From contig NC_017668.1 of the NCBI RefSeq assembly GCF_000284515.1, positions 2,542,001 to 2,606,000 on the forward strand: a stretch of 64,000 nucleotides of DNA, read 5' to 3'. Made by a program: the position numbers and the translations under genes. This stretch comes from Halobacillus halophilus DSM 2266. GTDB taxonomy: Bacteria; Bacillota; Bacilli; Bacillales; Halobacillaceae. Positions 45,497 to 56,044 of this stretch are shown here, in pieces; the first letter of the stretch is position 1; each line of letters begins with the position of its first letter. A model generated the notes under the pieces. It did not search any database and was not told the DNA's origin. It worked only from the letters and a program-made list of their open reading frames with translations.

Positions 45497-45769
45497 TAAA
45501 AAAACCCCCGCCCCTTTTCCTGCCAATAGGAAAAGGGACGGGGATTTACCCGCGTTGCCACCCTGATTGAAGCATTCAGCTTCCACTCAAAGACAGTTAA
45601 CGCCTGCGGTACGTCTACACCTACTTTATTTCGATGCAGAACCTAAGAAATGTCTTTCATCCATCCATCATAAAGGAATGCTTCCAGCCTATCTGGCATT
45701 CCATCTCTGGTTACGTGGGAATGGGCTACTTTTTCCCTCAATGGTTTTAGTCGTATCATTATAGAATTG
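45497..45769 (-). promoter_or_regulatory. T-box riboswitch of hisS-aspS
   Basis: On the minus strand: CAGAGATGGAATGCC with the returning GCATTCC and the GGCTGG distal loop form stem I; the T-box variant GGGTGGCAACGCGGGT lies near 45566-45551; and an intrinsic terminator (CCCCGTCCCTTTTCC / GGAAAAGGGGCGGGG, with T-run) covers about 45547-45498. The specifier codon is not certain: GAC (Asp) at 45654-45652 is one candidate. Uncharged tRNA should induce the operon. Confidence 0.88.
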
Positions 45770-45775
45770 ATTACT

Positions 45776-45805
45776 ATCATATAGGCTTTTTCATTAGGAT
45801 GTCAA
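45776..45805 (-). promoter_or_regulatory. Candidate SigA promoter of the hisS leader
   Basis: On the minus strand TTGACA (45805-45800), 18 nt, TATGAT (45781-45776). A second TATAAT (45763-45758) lies 12 nt further down without a good -35. Confidence 0.65.
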
Positions 45806-45912
45806 GCCATTCTCTAAAATATTTATTACTATATTTTAATTCCTTGGGCAGGTACGTTTATCATGCCTGTCGAATAATACACGTGGCCAAAAAATAAGGG
45901 GGTGAAATTAAT

Positions 45913-46971
45913 ATGAAGAAAACATGTTTTATGTTACTTGTTCTAATTTTCGGAATTCTTAGTTCAAATGATTTCATTGTCTATGCCGATCAGATGATCG
46001 TCAAAGAGGATGTGGTCAATGTTAGAAGCGGTCCAGGGACAAACCATGAACAATTTACCCAGGTTCATAAAGATGAAGTTTATGAATACATAAATGAACA
46101 GGGGCAATGGGTTCAAATTCAACTCAGTAATGATCGTCAGGGCTGGGTAGCCGGATGGCTGGTTCAGAAAAACAATCAAACTATTGATAATAAGGAAAAC
46201 TCACATTTATCGTTGAATTACAATGGCACTAATATTAGAAGCGGTCCTTCAACAGAAGCCTCTATTCTGGGGCGCGGACATAAGAACGAGGAATTTAAAA
46301 TTATCGGAAAAGAAGGTTCATGGTATGAGATCCGTTTTCAGAATCAGAAGGCTTTTGTGGCAGACTGGATTGTAAAAACCCAGCAGAAGCAGGCAGTAAA
46401 TTATGAAACTGCTTCCGATCCTGAACCTACTCTGAATGGTAAAACCATCATAATTGATGCCGGCCATGGCGGGCGTGACCCCGGAGCTATTGGTTTCACA
46501 GGAATCTTGGAGAAAGACTTAACGTTACAAACCGCTAATGCTTTGAAACAACAGCTGGAAAGTCAGGGAGCAAATGTTATATTAACGCGAAAGAAAGATG
46601 AATATTTAGCGCTTGCAGTTCGCAATTATCATTCTCTAAAATCACACGCTGACGCTTTCATCAGCCTCCATTTTAATAGTTCCCCTGTAAATATTTCTGC
46701 AAATGGAATCAGCAGCTACTATTATCACTTTAAAGATAAACATCTTGCGTCATTGATTCAGCAGGAAATGGTTCATGAAACTAGTTTGACAGACAGAGGG
46801 GTAAGACTTGGAAATTTTCATGTGTTACGCGAAAACAACAAACCCGCTGTACTCTTAGAACTTGGCTTCATTTCCAATAAGTCTGAGGAAGGTGTAGTGA
46901 CCTCGCCTTCTTATCACACAACTGTCGGCCAGGGAATAACAAGAGGGTTAGTTCGGTACTTCTCAAATTAA
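45913..46971 (+). CDS. N-acetylmuramoyl-L-alanine amidase with two SH3 domains (YrvJ-like)
   Basis: 352 residues. Signal peptide MKKTCFMLLVLIFGILSSN..YADQ, then two bacterial SH3 domains (VNVRSGPGTNHEQF at about residues 35-48 and TNIRSGPSTEASIL at about 110-123) that bind the cell wall, then an Amidase_3 domain with zinc ligands in IIIDAGHGGRDPGAIG and FISLHFNSS and the catalytic Glu in VLLELGFISNKSEE. B. subtilis YrvJ at this place has more SH3 repeats. Cleaves amide bonds of peptidoglycan outside the cell. GGGGGTG site upstream. Confidence 0.92.
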   Translation: MKKTCFMLLVLIFGILSSNDFIVYADQMIVKEDVVNVRSGPGTNHEQFTQVHKDEVYEYINEQGQWVQIQLSNDRQGWVAGWLVQKNNQTIDNKENSHLSLNYNGTNIRSGPSTEASILGRGHKNEEFKIIGKEGSWYEIRFQNQKAFVADWIVKTQQKQAVNYETASDPEPTLNGKTIIIDAGHGGRDPGAIGFTGILEKDLTLQTANALKQQLESQGANVILTRKKDEYLALAVRNYHSLKSHADAFISLHFNSSPVNISANGISSYYYHFKDKHLASLIQQEMVHETSLTDRGVRLGNFHVLRENNKPAVLLELGFISNKSEEGVVTSPSYHTTVGQGITRGLVRYFSN

Positions 46972-46996
46972 ATTATCAAAATATCCAAAACGAAAC

Positions 46997-47036
46997 ATAA
47001 AGCCCTGGAAGTTTATAACGACTTCCAGGGCTTTAT
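46997..47036. terminator. Bidirectional terminator between the amidase gene and dtd
   Basis: Perfect 16-bp stem ATAAAGCCCTGGAAGT / ACTTCCAGGGCTTTAT with an 8-nt loop. Confidence 0.88.
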
Positions 47037-47040
47037 CTTC

Positions 47041-47487
47041 TTATCTTTCTTTACTGTCCAATATCAACGTTACTGGACCAGAGTTAGTCAAGGCAACATT
47101 CATCATAGAGCCAAATTCTCCTGTTTCGACTCCAACACCTTCATTTTCGACCATATGATTAAACGTTTCATAGAGTTCTTTGGCCTGATCAGGTTTTGCT
47201 GCCTGCATGAAATTTGGGCGACGGCCTTTACGGCAATCTCCAAACAAAGTGAATTGAGAAATAGACAAAAGCTTCCCACCTAAGTCTACAAGTGAATGGT
47301 TCATTTTTTCATCATCATCTTCGAAAATTCTCAGGTAAGGAATTTTCTTAGCTAAATACCTTGCATCTTCTTCTGTATCTTCATGAGTCACTCCAAGAAG
47401 AACGACTAGTCCTTTTTGAATTGAACCAACATCCTCGTTATTGACTTCTACGCTCGCTCTTGAAGCACGCTGTACCACTGCTTTCAT
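47041..47487 (-). CDS. dtd: D-aminoacyl-tRNA deacylase
   Basis: 148 residues, normal length. Removes D-amino acids from t[19 protein letters not shown] at the start, the [20 protein letters not shown] motif with the catalytic segment, and the cross-dimer motif [15 protein letters not shown]. Follows relA by 26 nt. Confidence 0.97.
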   Translation of the reverse strand: MKAVVQRASRASVEVNNEDVGSIQKGLVVLLGVTHEDTEEDARYLAKKIPYLRIFEDDDEKMNHSLVDLGGKLLSISQFTLFGDCRKGRRPNFMQAAKPDQAKELYETFNHMVENEGVGVETGEFGSMMNVALTNSGPVTLILDSKER

Positions 47488-47513
47488 TTCAATGCCACCC
47501 CTTTTGCGTCCGA

Positions 47514-49718
47514 TTACTGCATAACTCGTCGGACCGTATAAACCTCTTGAATCTGCTTGATACGCTCCACAATTCTCCGTAGATGACTTGTGTTTTGGAT
47601 CAGAATTGTAATATGAATGGTGGCCATCTTGTTTCTGTCGGATTTACCAGAAACCGCGGTAATATTAGTTTTCGTCTCATTAACTGCCTGCAGAACTTCG
47701 TTCAGAAGTCCTCTGCGGTCATATCCCCATATTTCAAGGTCAACATGGTACTGTTTTGAATCCGTGACCGACGTTTCCCATTGAACAGGAAGAAGCCGGG
47801 TTTGTGCTTCTTCCGTTTTCACATTAGGACAATCCGTTCGGTGAACAGAAACACCTCTCCCTTTCGTAATGTATCCCACGATATCATCACCAGGTACAGG
47901 GTTACAGCATTTAGACAACCGAACGAGCAAGTTGTCTACTCCTTCCACACGCACTCCTGAATCTTTCTTACCGCTCTTAGCGGGCGTTTTAATTTCAGTA
48001 GTACTTACATCCGCCAATGTTTGTTCCAGGTTCTGCTGTTTTTGTTTCTGTTTTCTCCATCTTTCTGTAATCCTGGTTGCGATTTGGGCAGCTGTAATTC
48101 CTTGATAACCTACAGCAGCAAACATATCATCTTCACTGCTGAAATTGAACTTCTCAGAAACACGAATTAAATTATCAGGAGTAAGTACATCTTTAGGCTG
48201 AATTCCGAAATTCCGAATTTCCTTCTCAACCAACTCTTTTCCTTTCCCGATATTTTCATCTTTTCTCTGTTTTTTGAAAAACTGCTTAATTTTATTTTTT
48301 GCCTGAGAAGTCTGAGCCAGTTTAATCCAGTCTTTGGATGGTCCATAGGAGTGTTTGGAAGTCATGATTTCCAAAATGTCCCCGGTATTAAGAACATAAT
48401 CTAAGGGTTCCATTTTACCGTTTACTTTTGCCCCGATCGTTTGATTTCCAACTTCGGTGTGTATACGATAAGCAAAATCAATAGGGACAGAACCAGAAGG
48501 CAGCTCAATTACATCCCCTTTTGGTGTGAACACATAGACCATATCTGAAAATAAATCGACTTTCAAAGATTCCATAAACTCTTCGGCATCATGAGTTTCA
48601 CTTTGCCACTCCAAAATCTCTCTAAACCAGGTCAGTTTTTCTTCAAACGATTGCTCCGCCGTACTTTGACGCCCTTCTTTATAAGCCCAATGGGCAGCAA
48701 TGCCATACTCAGCAATCTCATGCATATCATGGGTGCGGATTTGAACTTCCAAAGGATCGCCTTTTGGACCAATTACAGTCGTGTGCAGAGATTGATAAAG
48801 GTTAGGTTTTGGCATAGCAATATAATCTTTGAAGCGACCAGGCATCGGCTTCCAGCAAGTGTGAATGATCCCAAGAACAGCATAACAGTCCTTTATACTG
48901 TTTACCGTAATCCTAACAGCAAGCAGGTCATAAATTTCATTAAATTGTTTATTCTGCAAAACCATTTTTCTATAAATACTGTATAAGTGCTTAGGCCTTC
49001 CATTAAGATCTGCATCAATATTAACGTCCTTCAACTGACTGCGGATCTCATCAATAACTTCTTCAATGTAATGTTCCCGCTCGTTACGCTTTTGTTTCAT
49101 TAGGTGTACAATCCGGTAATATTGCTGTGGATTTAAATAACGCAGCGCTGTATCTTCGAGCTCCCATTTGATTGTAGATATACCAAGACGATGAGCCAAA
49201 GGAGCAAAAATCTCCAAAGTCTCATTGGAAATTCTTCTTTGCTTTTCAGCAGGAAGGTGCTTCAACGTCCTCATATTGTGAAGGCGGTCAGCCAGCTTGA
49301 TAAGAATAACACGGATGTCTTTGGCCATTGCCACAAACATTTTCCGGTGATTCTCCGCTTGCTGAGCTTCTTTAGATTTGTATTTAATTTTACCTAACTT
49401 CGTAACCCCATCGACTAGCATAGATACTTCCGTATTGAAGGCTTTCTCTATTTCTTCAATACTCACTTCTGTATCTTCAACTACATCATGAAGAAACCCT
49501 CCTGCTATCGTTTCCGGATCCATTTCCAGGTTCACTAGAATACCTGCCACCTGAATAGGGTGGATTATATAAGGCTCCCCGGATTTACGGAACTGGTCGC
49601 TGTGTGCCTCTTCAGCAAACTGATAGGCACGGCGAATAAAGGCAAGGTCATCCTCATTCAAGTATGTGCTTGCTTGTTCTATTACTTCTTCAGCTGTTAG
49701 AACTGTATCTTTCGCCAT
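47514..49718 (-). CDS. relA: Bifunctional (p)ppGpp synthetase/hydrolase Rel
   Basis: 734 residues. Makes and destroys the stringent alarmone. N-terminal HD hydrolase ([17 protein letters not shown]), synthetase domain ([14 protein letters not shown] near residue 240; [13 protein letters not shown]), TGS domain ([17 protein letters not shown]), then the zinc-finger-like region ([23 protein letters not shown]) and ACT domain. Between apt and dtd as in B. subtilis. Confidence 0.98.
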   Translation of the reverse strand: MAKDTVLTAEEVIEQASTYLNEDDLAFIRRAYQFAEEAHSDQFRKSGEPYIIHPIQVAGILVNLEMDPETIAGGFLHDVVEDTEVSIEEIEKAFNTEVSMLVDGVTKLGKIKYKSKEAQQAENHRKMFVAMAKDIRVILIKLADRLHNMRTLKHLPAEKQRRISNETLEIFAPLAHRLGISTIKWELEDTALRYLNPQQYYRIVHLMKQKRNEREHYIEEVIDEIRSQLKDVNIDADLNGRPKHLYSIYRKMVLQNKQFNEIYDLLAVRITVNSIKDCYAVLGIIHTCWKPMPGRFKDYIAMPKPNLYQSLHTTVIGPKGDPLEVQIRTHDMHEIAEYGIAAHWAYKEGRQSTAEQSFEEKLTWFREILEWQSETHDAEEFMESLKVDLFSDMVYVFTPKGDVIELPSGSVPIDFAYRIHTEVGNQTIGAKVNGKMEPLDYVLNTGDILEIMTSKHSYGPSKDWIKLAQTSQAKNKIKQFFKKQRKDENIGKGKELVEKEIRNFGIQPKDVLTPDNLIRVSEKFNFSSEDDMFAAVGYQGITAAQIATRITERWRKQKQKQQNLEQTLADVSTTEIKTPAKSGKKDSGVRVEGVDNLLVRLSKCCNPVPGDDIVGYITKGRGVSVHRTDCPNVKTEEAQTRLLPVQWETSVTDSKQYHVDLEIWGYDRRGLLNEVLQAVNETKTNITAVSGKSDRNKMATIHITILIQNTSHLRRIVERIKQIQEVYTVRRVMQ

Positions 49719-49768
49719 TCAATCACCCTGGTTTCTGTAGACTTTCTTTAAAAAGATATTTGATTTAT

Positions 49769-49797
49769 ATTATCAAAAAAAGCAGGTGAAATGTAAA
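49769..49797 (-). promoter_or_regulatory. Candidate SigA promoter of relA-dtd
   Basis: On the minus strand TTTACA (49797-49792), 17 nt, GATAAT (49774-49769), between the apt terminator and relA. Confidence 0.5.
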
Positions 49798-49826
49798 GAG
49801 ATAGATGCTGTCCCCTCACCTGTAAA

Positions 49827-49857
49827 ACAAAGAGCGCCCTATTTGAGGGCACTCTTT
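49827..49857 (-). terminator. Terminator of apt
   Basis: Stem AGAGTGCCCT / AGGGCGCTCT (one mismatch) on the minus strand, followed by TTTGTTTT. Confidence 0.8.
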
Positions 49858-49862
49858 CTAAG

Positions 49863-50375
49863 TTAGTATTGCATTAATGTTAATACATCGTACCCATCAA
49901 GCTTACTGCGTCCATCTAAATACGTAAGTTCTATCAGGAAAGCACAGCCGGCAACCACTCCGCCCAGCTGTTCTACAAGATTAATCGTCGCTTCAATTGT
50001 GCCCCCCGTGGCAAGGAGATCATCCACAATCATGACACGCTGACCTGGTTTAATAGCGTCTTTATGAATCGTAAGGATATCACTGCCATATTCAAGGCCA
50101 TAATCTACTTTGATCGTCTCTCTTGGAAGCTTCCCTTCTTTACGGACAGGAGCAAAACCAATTTCTAAAGCATAGGAAACAGGACAGCCGACAATAAAGC
50201 CGCGTGCCTCAGGTCCAACTACGATGTCTATTTCTTTATCTTTTGCATAATCAACGATATCGTCCACCGCCGATTTAAATGCTGGACCGTTGTCCATCAA
50301 AGGAGTAATATCCTTGAATTGAATGCCTTCTTTAGGCCAGTTTTCTACAATAGCGATATGTTCTTTATAATCCAT
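49863..50375 (-). CDS. apt: Adenine phosphoribosyltransferase
   Basis: 170 residues. Salvages adenine to AMP using PRPP. Motifs: [30 protein letters not shown] and the PRPP-binding loop [18 protein letters not shown]. Overlaps the 3' end of recJ by 11 nt. Confidence 0.98.
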   Translation of the reverse strand: MDYKEHIAIVENWPKEGIQFKDITPLMDNGPAFKSAVDDIVDYAKDKEIDIVVGPEARGFIVGCPVSYALEIGFAPVRKEGKLPRETIKVDYGLEYGSDILTIHKDAIKPGQRVMIVDDLLATGGTIEATINLVEQLGGVVAGCAFLIELTYLDGRSKLDGYDVLTLMQY

Positions 50376-52692
50376 TAACTACTTCCTCCTTGGAATGCTT
50401 GGAACTCTGGTTCAAATAATTATTGAACCATTCTTTTAACTCCTTGTAAGTGGAATAATACAAGGTTTGTTCCATGTATATACGCTCTTCACGCTCTTTA
50501 TATAAGGTAGATTCTTTTAAATCTTTCTGCGAAGGTTTTGAATTTATCGTTACAATTCCATCTTTTATTCTAACAAATTCAAGTTCAAAAAACACCTTCG
50601 AAATAAATTCAACCATAGAGTGATCCCAGCCTTTTCTCTTAGCCAGCTGTTCACCTTCCTGTCTAAGATTGAATTCCTTACGCTTCAACAGCATACCATA
50701 AAACCATTTGAAATGATCACGGGTCGGCCAGGTTTTTAAAAAGGTGCTTTCTTCCAGACGGTAACAGGCAAAAACTTTACTTACAGAAACACGACTGAGA
50801 AGTTCCTCTAATTGACTTATCCGCTCAGGTAAATCTAATAACAATAGTCCATCAACCATGTCGCCCTCTGTAAACCCTTCCGGGGTGTACACAGGAATAT
50901 TGTGAGGTGCATTCAATTCTCCCTGAAATGATACCGCTGCATAATACTCATTTGCAGGTACTACAAGTTTTTTCTCCACATGCTTTGATCCCCTCAGATC
51001 AAATAACTGCCAGTCATTCACACGTAAATCTTTCACCATAATCTGAAGATTTTTTCGACCATTCCATTCGTTAATTCCCAATTCTCCGACTACCTCTAAA
51101 GGGTCTGAAGGAGTCAGGTGCGGATAAACATCTCCCATACCGAAGGCAATACCATCCACTCGTGACTGTTCTTTTTGAAATTGCAATTTCAAATGATTTT
51201 TTTTACTTCCGATTAGCCTGAGCTCTTTAGGAGTATTCATTAAATGAAATAGCGGTTTAGGATTTCCCATCCCAAAAGGCCGGAGCTGATCGATTTCTTC
51301 AATTTGTTTTATAGAGATGTCCCCCAGTTCAAGAGTGGCTTCAATATCCAATACTTGCTGGTAGTCATCCTCCGTTAATTTTTGCTCTGCGAGATCGTTC
51401 AATGCTGTTCTTAGTTCGTCAATTTTCTCTACTTCTAAAGTCATTCCTGCCGCTTGGGCATGACCTCCGAAATGAAGAAAACGGTCCCTGACCTCCATAC
51501 AATTAGCAAAGAGATCAAACGCATCGATACTTCGAGCAGACCCTTTTGCTTCTCCCTTTTCAGGGTCAATTCCCAGAACAATAGCAGGTCGGTCGAATTG
51601 ACGTACAAGTTTAGATGCAACAATCCCTAAGACTCCCGGGTTCCAACCTTCCTTAGCAACCACAATTACGTTTTCAAGATTTTCAGACCTTGAAGATAGC
51701 AGTTCTTCAGCCTCTTTGGCAATCTCAGCCACTATTTTCTGGCGTTCCTGGTTAATCTGATTAATAAATGAAGCAATCTGCTGAGCTTCCTCCCTGTCTT
51801 TAGATAGAAGCAATTCTACTGCCGGCGTAGCATCTTGCAAGCGTCCTACAGCATTCATACGAGGGCCGATGGTAAATCCAATCGTTTCTTCATTCATCTC
51901 ACCCTCGATGCCGCAAACTTCACGCAAAGCCATTACCCCCGGGCGCTTTGAGCGCGAAATAGCTGCAAGTCCCATTGAAGCAAGTACTCGGTTCTCTCCC
52001 TGAAGCGGAACCAGGTCAGCAATGGTTCCAATGACGACCAGATCCAGATAATCCTTAGGGAATCTTCCAAGTAAAGCTTCCGCAAATTTAAAAGCAACAC
52101 CTACGCCCGCCAATTCTTGAAATGGGTACCGGCTGGACGTTTTTGGGTGAATAATGCTATAGGCATCTGGTAATACTTCTTGAACTTCATGGTGATCAGT
52201 TATAATCAGATCTATTCCTAGCTGTTTAGCTACTTCAGCTTCATGGATGGCTGCAATTCCGGTATCTACTGTAATGATAACGGAATATCCAGAATCCTTT
52301 GCGAATAAGAACGCTTCTTCATTTGGTCCATATCCCTCTGTAAAGCGGTTCGGTATATAGAAGTCACAATACGCTCCAGCTTCTCTTAAGGCTTCCATCA
52401 TTAAAGTTGTTGAACTTACACCGTCCGCATCATAGTCTCCAAAGACAAGAATGGATTCTTCCCGATGAATTGCGGTTTTAACTCTCTCTACTGCCTTCTC
52501 CATTCCTTCCATTAGAAATGGATCATGTAAATAATCAATAGAGGGGTTCAAAAACTGTTCCACAGCGTCTGGCTCAACAATTCCGCGCTTCTCAAGCATT
52601 TGCTGGGTTAGCGAAGTTAGTCCCTGCTGAACCTCGAATCCTTCGACATTCTCATTATATGTAAACTGCCATTTCATCTTACTTTGTATCAT
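50365..52692 (-). CDS. recJ: Single-stranded-DNA exonuclease RecJ
   Basis: 775 residues. 5'-3' exonuclease in recombination and mismatch repair. DHH phosphoesterase motifs: [37 protein letters not shown]; the DHHA1 domain has [12 protein letters not shown] and [14 protein letters not shown]; a C-terminal extension of the Bacillales type follows. Start chosen at the ATG with GGGGTGA just upstream (MIQSKMKW); the frame is open 10 codons further. Coupled to apt. Confidence 0.97.
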   Translation of the reverse strand: MIQSKMKWQFTYNENVEGFEVQQGLTSLTQQMLEKRGIVEPDAVEQFLNPSIDYLHDPFLMEGMEKAVERVKTAIHREESILVFGDYDADGVSSTTLMMEALREAGAYCDFYIPNRFTEGYGPNEEAFLFAKDSGYSVIITVDTGIAAIHEAEVAKQLGIDLIITDHHEVQEVLPDAYSIIHPKTSSRYPFQELAGVGVAFKFAEALLGRFPKDYLDLVVIGTIADLVPLQGENRVLASMGLAAISRSKRPGVMALREVCGIEGEMNEETIGFTIGPRMNAVGRLQDATPAVELLLSKDREEAQQIASFINQINQERQKIVAEIAKEAEELLSSRSENLENVIVVAKEGWNPGVLGIVASKLVRQFDRPAIVLGIDPEKGEAKGSARSIDAFDLFANCMEVRDRFLHFGGHAQAAGMTLEVEKIDELRTALNDLAEQKLTEDDYQQVLDIEATLELGDISIKQIEEIDQLRPFGMGNPKPLFHLMNTPKELRLIGSKKNHLKLQFQKEQSRVDGIAFGMGDVYPHLTPSDPLEVVGELGINEWNGRKNLQIMVKDLRVNDWQLFDLRGSKHVEKKLVVPANEYYAAVSFQGELNAPHNIPVYTPEGFTEGDMVDGLLLLDLPERISQLEELLSRVSVSKVFACYRLEESTFLKTWPTRDHFKWFYGMLLKRKEFNLRQEGEQLAKRKGWDHSMVEFISKVFFELEFVRIKDGIVTINSKPSQKDLKESTLYKEREERIYMEQTLYYSTYKELKEWFNNYLNQSSKHSKEEVVNGL

Positions 52693-52749
52693 AAGTTCAC
52701 CCCTGACCCATCTATTATACAAGAGGGGACCAGGGGTGGCAAACGACTT

Positions 52750-53082
52750 TTACGTTACATTTCTATTCTCGTTTTCCTCTTTAGCCTCTACCGATTCATC
52801 CGGGGCTTCATCAAAACCAGAGGAAGTTACCGGCTCGTTAGATTGATCGACTTTTTGCTTTAAAGAGCGATTTTCTCTCTTTAACTTAAAGTAACGGACA
52901 GCTCCTACAGACGCTGTAGCAAGCCCGCCTAATAATACAGATATTAAGATAACCAGGATCAGGGGTGCTTCACCTGTACCGAACATATAATTAACTTGAA
53001 CAGGGTCCACATTGATCACAGCAAAGATAGCTATAATTAAAGCAAAAACAAATGCAAAAATAATATAAGATTGCCCTTTCAC
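52750..53082 (-). CDS. yrvD: LapA-domain membrane protein (YrvD-like)
   Basis: 110 residues. Two transmembrane helices (about 5-24 and 38-60) with INVDPVQVNYMFGTGEAPLILVIL between, the LapA/DUF1049 signature, then a basic coiled-coil stretch and an acidic tail. A GTG start (53082-53080) is preferred because AAAGGAGG precedes it by 7 nt; those bases encode AKGG in the longer frame, so the frame's first ATG is not used. Position upstream of recJ as B. subtilis yrvD. Confidence 0.85.
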   Translation of the reverse strand: MKGQSYIIFAFVFALIIAIFAVINVDPVQVNYMFGTGEAPLILVILISVLLGGLATASVGAVRYFKLKRENRSLKQKVDQSNEPVTSSGFDEAPDESVEAKEENENRNVT

Positions 53083-53240
53083 GTTTTTTCCTCCTTTAGC
53101 CATTCGACTTTGATCTTCATATGAAAGACCATAGATTACCGGTTTAGCCTTTGATCTTTAAAACCAAAATCAAATATACAACTCCTTAGATCAACTAATA
53201 CCATTCATATATCTATACCCAAATTCTCTAATTTTCAATC

Positions 53241-53274
53241 AAAAAAGCAGCCTCACTAAGAGATGAGGCTGCTT
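53241..53274 (-). terminator. Terminator of secDF
   Basis: Perfect 11-bp stem AAGCAGCCTCA / TGAGGCTGCTT with an 8-nt loop; on the minus strand followed by TTTT. Confidence 0.88.
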
Positions 53275-53281
53275 CATATAA

Positions 53282-55558
53282 TTATACTTGAGGTCCATCG
53301 TTTTTCTTCTTCTTAACAAACTGAATCGGATTATCTTTAATGTTCTTCCCACGCCAAATCAGCCATATCTGAGAGGCAATGAATAAGGAAGAATACGTTC
53401 CAGCAAGCAGTCCTACCACAAGAGCAAATGCAAAGTTTGTAATCGACGAAGCTCCGAAGAAGAGGAGCATAATCGCTGCAAAGATTACAGTGATAACCGT
53501 ATTAATACTTCTGGCTAGGGTCTGCATCAAGCTGTCGTTCACAACTTTAGCGAGTTCTTTAAAGGACTTGACCTTCTTCTTCAGCTTCAAGTTTTCACGA
53601 ATCCGGTCAAATGTAACAATGGTATCGTTAACTGAATAACCGACAATCGTTAAGATCGCAGCTATAATGGTAATATCAAACTCAAGTCTCGTAAGACTGA
53701 ACAGCGCAATGATAAAGAAAGCATCGTGAAGCAAGGCGATGATAGCGGTCATCGCAAAGAAGAACTCAAATCGAATCGTTACATAAATAATAATCCCGAT
53801 AGAAGCATACAAAACAGCCAATGCCGCATTCTTAGCTAACTCCTGACCAACTACAGGGGAGACTGTGCTTACGTTTGGCGTATTGCCAAATTCGTCTTCA
53901 TAGTAGCTCTGAATTTCTCCAATTTTATCTTTACTTAGCTCGCTGTCAAAACGAGCAACAGCAATTTCATCATTGTCTCCGGAGATTACTACTTTCTTAG
54001 GAGCAACATTAAACTCTTCTTCCATAGTCTCCTCAACTTGTGAAGCATTGATATTGCCATCGGATAAAATGGAGACCCTTGAGCCGCTTGTAAAATCAAT
54101 ACCGAGGTTCAGTCGGAAAACAGCAAGAGCCAGAATGCCGGCTGTAATCAAGATAATAGAAATTGTAAAGAATCTTTTCCTCAAGCCAACAAAGTCGAAC
54201 TTACGGTTCATAACAGTAGCTTCAACTTCTTCGCCTTCTTCTAGAGAATGGATATCTTCCGGCTTCACACCGAACCATTTCGGACGTTTATTTAAGAAAC
54301 GGCTCTTCACCCATAATCCCATAAGAAGACGCGTACCATATACAGCGGTAATAAAACTGACTAAGATACTTACGATCAGCATCGTAGCAAAGCCTTTTAC
54401 AGAACTTGTGCCAAAGAGGAAAAGAACGGTAGCTGCGATCAGTGTGGTAATGTTCGCATCGAGAATGGTAGCGAGAGAACGTTTATTACCAGCTTTGAAT
54501 GCTGACATCACTGATTTGCCGGCTTTTAATTCCTCTTTAATTCTTTCATAGGTAATAATATTGGCATCAACCGCCATACCTACACCGAGAATGAGTGCAG
54601 CTATACCTGGCAGGGTCAACACCCCGTTCATGGCTTCAAAGACCACTAATATTAAATACACATATGCGGTCAACGTCACAACAGCTATAATTCCAGGAAA
54701 GCGGTAATACGCCATCATGAATAAGAAAATAGTGGCTATACCAATTGCCCCGGCAACGATCGTTTTATTCATTGCCTGCTCACCGAATTGTGCTCCTACT
54801 GAGGTAGAATAGGTTTCTTCCAGATTTACCGGAAGCGAACCTGCGTTTAAGAGATCTGCCAACTCTTTCGCCGACTCTACTGTAAAATCTCCAGTAATCT
54901 GCACGGTGGAACTTCTGACTGGTCCATCTGGAAATCTTGGTGCTGAAAGATAAGCCGGATCGGCCTTCCCATACTCCTCAGCAAAGGACGTCTCTTCATT
55001 GTAGTCGAGCCAGATGACCAGAACATTTTCTGGATAAGGTGTGCTTGGGTCATCAGGTGTATTAACAATCTCTTCAGAAACGTCATAAAACTTACCAGGA
55101 TCTTTTACGCCAAGAGAAACGGCCGGAGCATTATTCTGGTCATAAGTTTGCTGGGCGCTTCCCTCAACCAGGTCTGATCCATCTAAATATTCTTCTCCAT
55201 TCGCGCCGCGGAAAGAAAGTTCAGCTGTAGTAGCTAGTAGATCCCGTGCCTCCTGCTGATCCTGAATACCGGCAAGCTGTACGCGGATACGTCCGCCATC
55301 TTCAATGGAAATATTCGTTTCACTAATCCCCAGTGTATTCACTCGTCTGTTCAGGGATTCAACGGTCGCTTCCAGGACATTTTCGTTAACTTCCTGATCT
55401 TCATTCAAAGGCTCCACATCATACAGGATTTCAAATCCGCCCTGCAGATCCAGTCCTAAGTTTATATTTTTAGTAACACCTGTTACAGTCGTCCCTATTG
55501 TAGCTGCTAATAGAAGCACCACTAGAAAAAAGGCGACGATACGCCCCCGTTTCACCAT
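53282..55558 (-). CDS. secDF: Fused protein-export membrane protein SecDF
   Basis: 758 residues, SecD and SecF in one chain as in Bacillus, 12 transmembrane helices in total. SecD half: LGLDLQGGFEILYDV at about residues 34-48, a large extracytoplasmic domain, and GIAALILGVGMAVDANIITYERIKEEL; SecF half: LGIDFTSGSRVSI and ILTIVGYSVNDTIVTFDRIREN. Uses the proton gradient to help SecYEG-translocated proteins clear the membrane. The second ATG is taken as start; the first is only 2 nt from AGGAGG. Confidence 0.97.
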   Translation of the reverse strand: MVKRGRIVAFFLVVLLLAATIGTTVTGVTKNINLGLDLQGGFEILYDVEPLNEDQEVNENVLEATVESLNRRVNTLGISETNISIEDGGRIRVQLAGIQDQQEARDLLATTAELSFRGANGEEYLDGSDLVEGSAQQTYDQNNAPAVSLGVKDPGKFYDVSEEIVNTPDDPSTPYPENVLVIWLDYNEETSFAEEYGKADPAYLSAPRFPDGPVRSSTVQITGDFTVESAKELADLLNAGSLPVNLEETYSTSVGAQFGEQAMNKTIVAGAIGIATIFLFMMAYYRFPGIIAVVTLTAYVYLILVVFEAMNGVLTLPGIAALILGVGMAVDANIITYERIKEELKAGKSVMSAFKAGNKRSLATILDANITTLIAATVLFLFGTSSVKGFATMLIVSILVSFITAVYGTRLLMGLWVKSRFLNKRPKWFGVKPEDIHSLEEGEEVEATVMNRKFDFVGLRKRFFTISIILITAGILALAVFRLNLGIDFTSGSRVSILSDGNINASQVEETMEEEFNVAPKKVVISGDNDEIAVARFDSELSKDKIGEIQSYYEDEFGNTPNVSTVSPVVGQELAKNAALAVLYASIGIIIYVTIRFEFFFAMTAIIALLHDAFFIIALFSLTRLEFDITIIAAILTIVGYSVNDTIVTFDRIRENLKLKKKVKSFKELAKVVNDSLMQTLARSINTVITVIFAAIMLLFFGASSITNFAFALVVGLLAGTYSSLFIASQIWLIWRGKNIKDNPIQFVKKKKNDGPQV

Positions 55559-55681
55559 AATGTTCATTTCCTCCTTTTATATCTTCCGTGCCTATTCATT
55601 ATTGAAAAGCTTATGTACTCGCAGTAAGTACGTGTCTCACTCCTAAGTATTAGGGTTTCCTTTGTTTATCCATCCGTACCA

Positions 55682-55709
55682 ATTTTACTATTATTTTTAT
55701 ATTTGACAA
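55682..55709 (-). promoter_or_regulatory. Candidate SigA promoter of secDF
   Basis: On the minus strand TTGTCA (55709-55704), 16 nt, TAAAAT (55687-55682); the leader would be about 115 nt. Confidence 0.5.
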
Positions 55710-55969
55710 CATGCAAAATCCTTTCTATAGACCGCATGAGGATCTATCCACCCTGTTTTGCATGCTACATCTACACCCGATCCTCTAACCAAGCTCTTGA
55801 TAGAGCCTGTGTTCCCGCTCATCATTTATGTATCAACAGAGTGACCAGCTGTTTTTGAACAACTTCGCACAATTTTTCGGCTGCTACTATTACACCTAAC
55901 TATTATAATTGATTTCCACTAATTTCGCTGGACCTCCCGCCTTCTCTTCTCGATAATTCTAAACCTTTG

Positions 55970-55999
55970 TCATGCCTTGTCCAAGGCTAAGCATATACT
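55970..55999 (+). promoter_or_regulatory. Candidate SigE promoter of spoVB
   Basis: TCATGCC (55970-55976), 15 nt, CATATACT (55992-55999), loosely matching the mother-cell SigE pattern. spoVB is SigE controlled in B. subtilis. Confidence 0.35.
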
Positions 56000-56044
56000 T
56001 CATTGTAGCGGAATTTTAATTCTTTGAGAAGGCGGATTGTTTTT

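Larger units (their letters stand above)
55559..56044. other. Divergent intergenic region between secDF and spoVB
   Basis: Nearly 490 bp. It contains the candidate secDF promoter, a 9-bp inverted repeat (CATGCAAAA at 55710-55718, TTTTGCATG at 55756-55764) just upstream of it, and a SigE-like promoter near spoVB. Between 55765 and 55960 I recognise nothing. Confidence 0.4.

Noticed and set aside
53973-54551. 192-codon frame antisense to secDF
   Set aside because: It is a mirror of the strongly conserved SecDF frame; composition is unnatural (Arg/Ser/Thr rich) and it has no start signals.
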